This document shows, one piece after another, positions 6,219-8,183 of a stretch of DNA of 8,183 bases; the first letter of the stretch is position 1; each line of letters starts with the position of its first letter. The notes under the pieces were generated by a model that saw only the letters and a program-made list of their open reading frames with translations, searched no databases and had not been told where the DNA came from. Made by a program: the position numbers and the translations under genes. The DNA is from Candidatus Stahliibacteriota bacterium (GTDB lineage: Bacteria > Hydrothermota > Tepidihabitantia > SM23-42), in assembly GCA_004376785.1 (NCBI GenBank), contig SOIY01000256.1, positions 1 to 8,183 of the forward strand. Reading direction: 5' to 3'.

Positions 6219-6767
6219 TTCTGATATTATTGTATAACGCTGCAAAACTTCAAGTGCAACCTGTTCACCAGCACGTCCTACTGATTGTACTTTTATATAA
6301 TAAGTTCGATAACTACCATGCGAGGGAGTTGAACCAGGGCCTGAGATTGCGCGCGCAAACTTCTGTGCCATGCCGGATAATGTAATTGCACCAGATGAGG
6401 TTCTTTCAACATCAAGGTTGACTGTATATTTTCCAACTTGGAATACTTCTGAAGTATCTATAATATCAAATGCCATATTCAGATAACCTGCCCGTGCCTT
6501 TCCAATTTCAAGCGATGCGACAGCAGATTCATAAGCAGTTTCATAACGAGTTTGTCCTGCAGTGATGTTGATCCCTTTTGTTATGAGATAGATTGATAAT
6601 GAACCGATGATGAGGATTAATATCATTGTACCCAGTGCAATAAGCAGGGCTATTCCTTTTTTGGAAGAATTGAAGTTAGGAAGCTTTGAAGTTACGAGGT
6701 TGGGAAAGAAATTTTTCTCATAACTTCTTAACCTCTCAGCTTCTGATTTTCTATTCTTTTTCATCAT
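6216..6767 (-). CDS. pilX: PilX-like minor pilin (prepilin without Glu5)
   Basis: 183 aa. In this family the minor pilin, together with PilV, PilW and PilY1, forms the tip complex that primes pilus assembly. A prepilin peptidase site KK-G38^I39 precedes a 24-residue membrane helix (39-62, IALLIALGTMILILIIGSLS). Mature residue 5 is Ile, not Glu, as in PilX and GspK tip subunits. The segment GQTRYETAYESAVASLEIGKA (about 71-91) fits the PilX N-terminal region, where an AxxAAEAAL-like helix follows. The C-terminal part is variable. The leader is 38 aa, far longer than the usual 6-20, because its codons are largely an octanucleotide repeat array (6664-6752). ATG 6767 (MMKK) and ATG 6764 both follow TAGGAGG; spacing is 2 or 5 nt, so 6764 may be the true start. 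It lies between pilW and pilY1 with overlapping stop/ribosome binding sites. Confidence 0.9.
   Translation of the reverse strand: MMKKNRKSEAERLRSYEKNFFPNLVTSKLPNFNSSKKGIALLIALGTMILILIIGSLSIYLITKGINITAGQTRYETAYESAVASLEIGKARAGYLNMAFDIIDTSEVFQVGKYTVNLDVERTSSGAITLSGMAQKFARAISGPGSTPSHGSYRTYYIKVQSVGRAGEQVALEVLQRYTIISE
6664..6752. repeat. Octanucleotide array with a mid-point inversion, in the pilX leader codons
   Basis: On the + strand six 8-bp units starting with GA run in exact register through 6664-6711 (consensus GAAGNTTN). From about 6713 to 6752 the same unit continues in the opposite orientation, seen as five GA-starting octamers on the minus strand. The two halves are therefore imperfect inverted repeats. 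In the mRNA, opposing units pair over about 5-7 of 8 positions counting G-U pairs, giving a long hairpin across most of the leader codons. It encodes roughly residues 6-35 of the prepilin, all removed on processing. Confidence 0.75.
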
Positions 6768-6769
6768 AT

Positions 6770-6776
6770 CCTCCTA
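6770..6776 (-). promoter_or_regulatory. Stop/Shine-Dalgarno overlap, pilW to pilX
   Basis: On the minus strand TAGGAGG fuses the pilW stop TAG (6774-6776) with the pilX ribosome binding site. Two ATG codons follow in tandem (6765-6767 and 6762-6764); the second has the more usual spacing of 5 nt. Confidence 0.8.
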
Positions 6777-7745
6777 TGGCTGTAAATTTGGCGGTGAGAT
6801 GACTCCGGTAAATATTGCTCGTTTCTTTCTTTTATCAGCAGCAGTTAAGACATATACGTGGTCTTCAATATATATTGAGTCCCGAGGGTATGTATATCCA
6901 CCCATTGGTCTTGAGGTTACAACCAATGTATATCTGATCCCCCATTTTCTTTCAAGTGTTGCAAATTGTGGAATATTATCTGTCCAGGTTTCAATCACAC
7001 CGTCACCATCATTATCAATCCCATAGGAAAATTGCAGTTCTTCAACATTATCAAGAAGAGTATCACTTCCTCTGACTAATTTATTGTTACTTACGCTGAT
7101 TGTAATCCCGGGACTGTAAATTTTTGAATGCTTACCAATCACAACCAATCCAGCAATGGCATCTACCGGTTTATCGAGTGTAAGACGCGAAGCAGTTACA
7201 GGATTTCCCCAGTTGTCATAAAATGTAAAGGTATCAACACTCGATATAACGCAATCTCCAGGTGGTTTTAATGTTGTGCGATTAATCTCAAGAACAATTA
7301 TTGTGTCACCTGCTTCAAAGTTAAATAGAGTATCTGTCCAGCTGCGTACTTTAATAATAGTTGAGTTCGCTTCCTCAAGAAGCCATGACCATTTTATTCT
7401 TCCAGATTCAAACCCAAGTCCAACAGCTTTGAGACTTATAGCATCTGTTCCTGCTAAACCGCCATTTAGGGAAGTCACTGCACTATCCACTTTTGGAAAA
7501 GCCAGGCCAGCTGATACAAAATCCCATTTTAATAGAGTTAATGCGACCTGGGCATCGGTTTGTAATATCGAAGTCTTTTGCACCTGTGTTGACTTGACAG
7601 TTTGAAGATTAAGGATCGTAAATATTGCGCCAAGAGTGAAAGTAAGAATAACGAGGGAAACCAGGACTTCGATCAAGGTCATACCCTTTTTTGAAGTAAA
7701 AAGTGAAAAGTTAAAAGTAGAATTTAGTTCAGGATTTTTGCTCAT
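6774..7745 (-). CDS. pilW: PilW-like minor pilin
   Basis: 323 aa, within the usual PilW size range. The leader is 21 aa ending KK-G21^M22, and the mature N-terminus MTLIEVLVSLVIL carries Glu5 (E26) and the pilin membrane helix (22-44). ALTLLKWDFVSAGLAF (68-83) matches the PilW pattern in which the amphipathic helix ends in DLR.AGF. DNVEELQFSYGIDNDGDG (232-249) is the PilW signature region, normally seen as V..LQ..YG.D.DGDG, and its acidic turn may bind calcium. RYTLVVTSRP (271-280) and a basic KRKKRAIF stretch near the end match the conserved C-terminal strands. By family knowledge PilW acts with PilV, PilX and PilY1 in the pilus-tip initiation complex. Residues 10-19 of the leader are encoded by a 7-bp repeat (7694-7721). 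The ATG follows AGGAGG by 4 nt, directly after the pilV stop. Confidence 0.92.
   Translation of the reverse strand: MSKNPELNSTFNFSLFTSKKGMTLIEVLVSLVILTFTLGAIFTILNLQTVKSTQVQKTSILQTDAQVALTLLKWDFVSAGLAFPKVDSAVTSLNGGLAGTDAISLKAVGLGFESGRIKWSWLLEEANSTIIKVRSWTDTLFNFEAGDTIIVLEINRTTLKPPGDCVISSVDTFTFYDNWGNPVTASRLTLDKPVDAIAGLVVIGKHSKIYSPGITISVSNNKLVRGSDTLLDNVEELQFSYGIDNDGDGVIETWTDNIPQFATLERKWGIRYTLVVTSRPMGGYTYPRDSIYIEDHVYVLTAADKRKKRAIFTGVISPPNLQP
7694..7721 (+). repeat. Heptanucleotide tandem array in the pilW leader codons
   Basis: Four consecutive units of consensus AAGTNAA begin at 7694, 7701, 7708 and 7715. The core AAGT recurs at exactly 7-bp steps. On the coding strand it is a G-free pyrimidine-rich run encoding part of FNFSLFTS, immediately before the KKG^M processing site. 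A similar run in the same orientation precedes the processing site of the upstream pilV-like gene. Confidence 0.75.
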
Positions 7746-7749
7746 TATT

Positions 7750-7758
7750 CCTCCTTTA
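7750..7758 (-). promoter_or_regulatory. Stop/Shine-Dalgarno abutment, pilV to pilW
   Basis: On the minus strand TAAAGGAGG combines the pilV stop TAA (7756-7758) with the pilW ribosome binding site AGGAGG (7750-7755). The pilW ATG follows 4 nt later. This fixes the pilW start. Confidence 0.8.
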
Positions 7759-8183
7759 CATCCTTTTTATCAAATCTGTGCTGATTGTGTTCTTATTGTT
7801 TGGACCCCACAGAATATGAATTCTGACGGTTTTAATGTCTGTCTCTGGTATGTTATCAGCCACATTCCATATTGATAAATAACTGTACATAGCTGTTGTG
7901 TCAGTGATTGTCTGATAATGATCTGCATTACTAGTATCAATGTCGTCCAGATTATTAGTTCCATCAGTATCAAATAACCATGCGTCATTGCTCGGTAAAT
8001 TATGTAAATCTTCAAATACGCGCGACATGACAACACGGGCATACATTCGTTGATTTACAACAGTATTTACCCTTAAACCCATAACTGTCATTTGACTTAC
8101 AGCGAGAATGCCAATTGATAAAATAGTTATTGAGACAAGAATTTCAACCAAGGTAAAACCATTTTGGGAAGTGAAAAGTGAAT
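7756..8183 (-). CDS. pilV: PilV-like minor pilin, 5' end beyond the window
   Basis: Partial gene with about 142 codons visible; the frame is open to the window edge and the start codon lies outside. The visible N-terminus reads SLFTSQNG^FTLVEILVSITILSIG. This is a classical class III processing site with mature Phe1 and Glu5, followed by the pilin membrane helix. The Gly-Phe cleavage codons lie at 8155-8160. A TTG at 8149-8151 falls inside the membrane helix (the Leu of FTLVE) and cannot be the start. QMTVMGLRVNTVVNQRMYARVVMSRVFEDL fits the long pilin helix, and the C-terminal TVRIHILWGPNNKN...STD segment matches the PilV end, which normally has V.V.W. Position before pilW supports pilV over other minor pilins such as fimU. 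By family knowledge it acts in the tip complex with PilW, PilX and PilY1. The leader carries the AAGTGAA repeat. Confidence 0.85.
   Translation of the reverse strand, partial: SLFTSQNGFTLVEILVSITILSIGILAVSQMTVMGLRVNTVVNQRMYARVVMSRVFEDLHNLPSNDAWLFDTDGTNNLDDIDTSNADHYQTITDTTAMYSYLSIWNVADNIPETDIKTVRIHILWGPNNKNTISTDLIKRM
8169..8182 (+). repeat. Heptanucleotide repeat in the pilV leader codons, cut by the window edge
   Basis: Two identical 7-bp units AAGTGAA occupy 8169-8175 and 8176-8182, the same unit and orientation as the pilW leader array. They encode part of SLFTS before the processing site. Whether more units follow is not visible. Confidence 0.6.

Overview
The window is bacterial chromosomal DNA, AT-rich, with strong AGGAGG-type ribosome binding sites and consensus TTGACA/TATAAT-like promoters. 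The type IV pilus genes and a lipoprotein with Ig/cadherin-like repeats point to a didermic (Gram-negative) bacterium. The PilY1 N-terminus (YC..PP...V.PN followed by a von Willebrand MIDAS) recalls Geobacter-type PilY1. The AT-rich secreted proteins and the short degenerate repeats recall uncultivated lineages such as WOR-3/Stahlbacteria, but this placement is a guess from memory and no taxonomic marker is present.

Layout. (1) 1-420: a perfect sigma70-type promoter drives a small 2[4Fe-4S] ferredoxin on the + strand. A 7-bp tandem repeat runs through its stop codon, and a hairpin that can terminate both strands follows. (2) 421-1329, minus: a probable lipoprotein with three Ig/cadherin-like modules. 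It starts at TTG behind a strong ribosome binding site and has its own promoter. (3) 1468 to about 2217, minus: a very AT-rich secreted protein of unknown function. (4) 2268-2303: a long GC-rich hairpin. (5) 2310-8183, minus: the 3' part of a type IV minor-pilin operon, transcribed right to left: pilV-like (cut by the window edge), pilW-like, pilX-like, pilY1-like, then a 120-aa secreted protein of unknown function. The order pilV-pilW-pilX-pilY1 matches the classical minor pilin operon. At all four internal junctions the Shine-Dalgarno sequence overlaps or abuts the upstream stop codon, so translation is probably coupled.

How the genes work together: PilV, PilW and PilX are prepilins expected to be cleaved by the prepilin peptidase and to form the pilus-tip priming complex with PilY1, the large tip adhesin/mechanosensor. 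PilX lacks Glu5, as expected for the PilX/GspK tip subunit. The small protein after PilY1 sits where many operons have pilE, but it is not a pilin.

Most unusual signal: degenerate short tandem repeats of one sequence family (GAAGT-like, period 7 or 8 bp) occur at four places. One is at the ferredoxin 3' end. The other three lie inside the leader-peptide codons of the three prepilin genes, directly before the prepilin peptidase site. The periods are not multiples of 3, so unit gain or loss would shift the pilin frame. In pilX the array changes orientation midway, giving an extended imperfect mRNA hairpin. No gene-free stretch exceeds 300 bases. I see no tRNA, rRNA, CRISPR array or insertion sequence.
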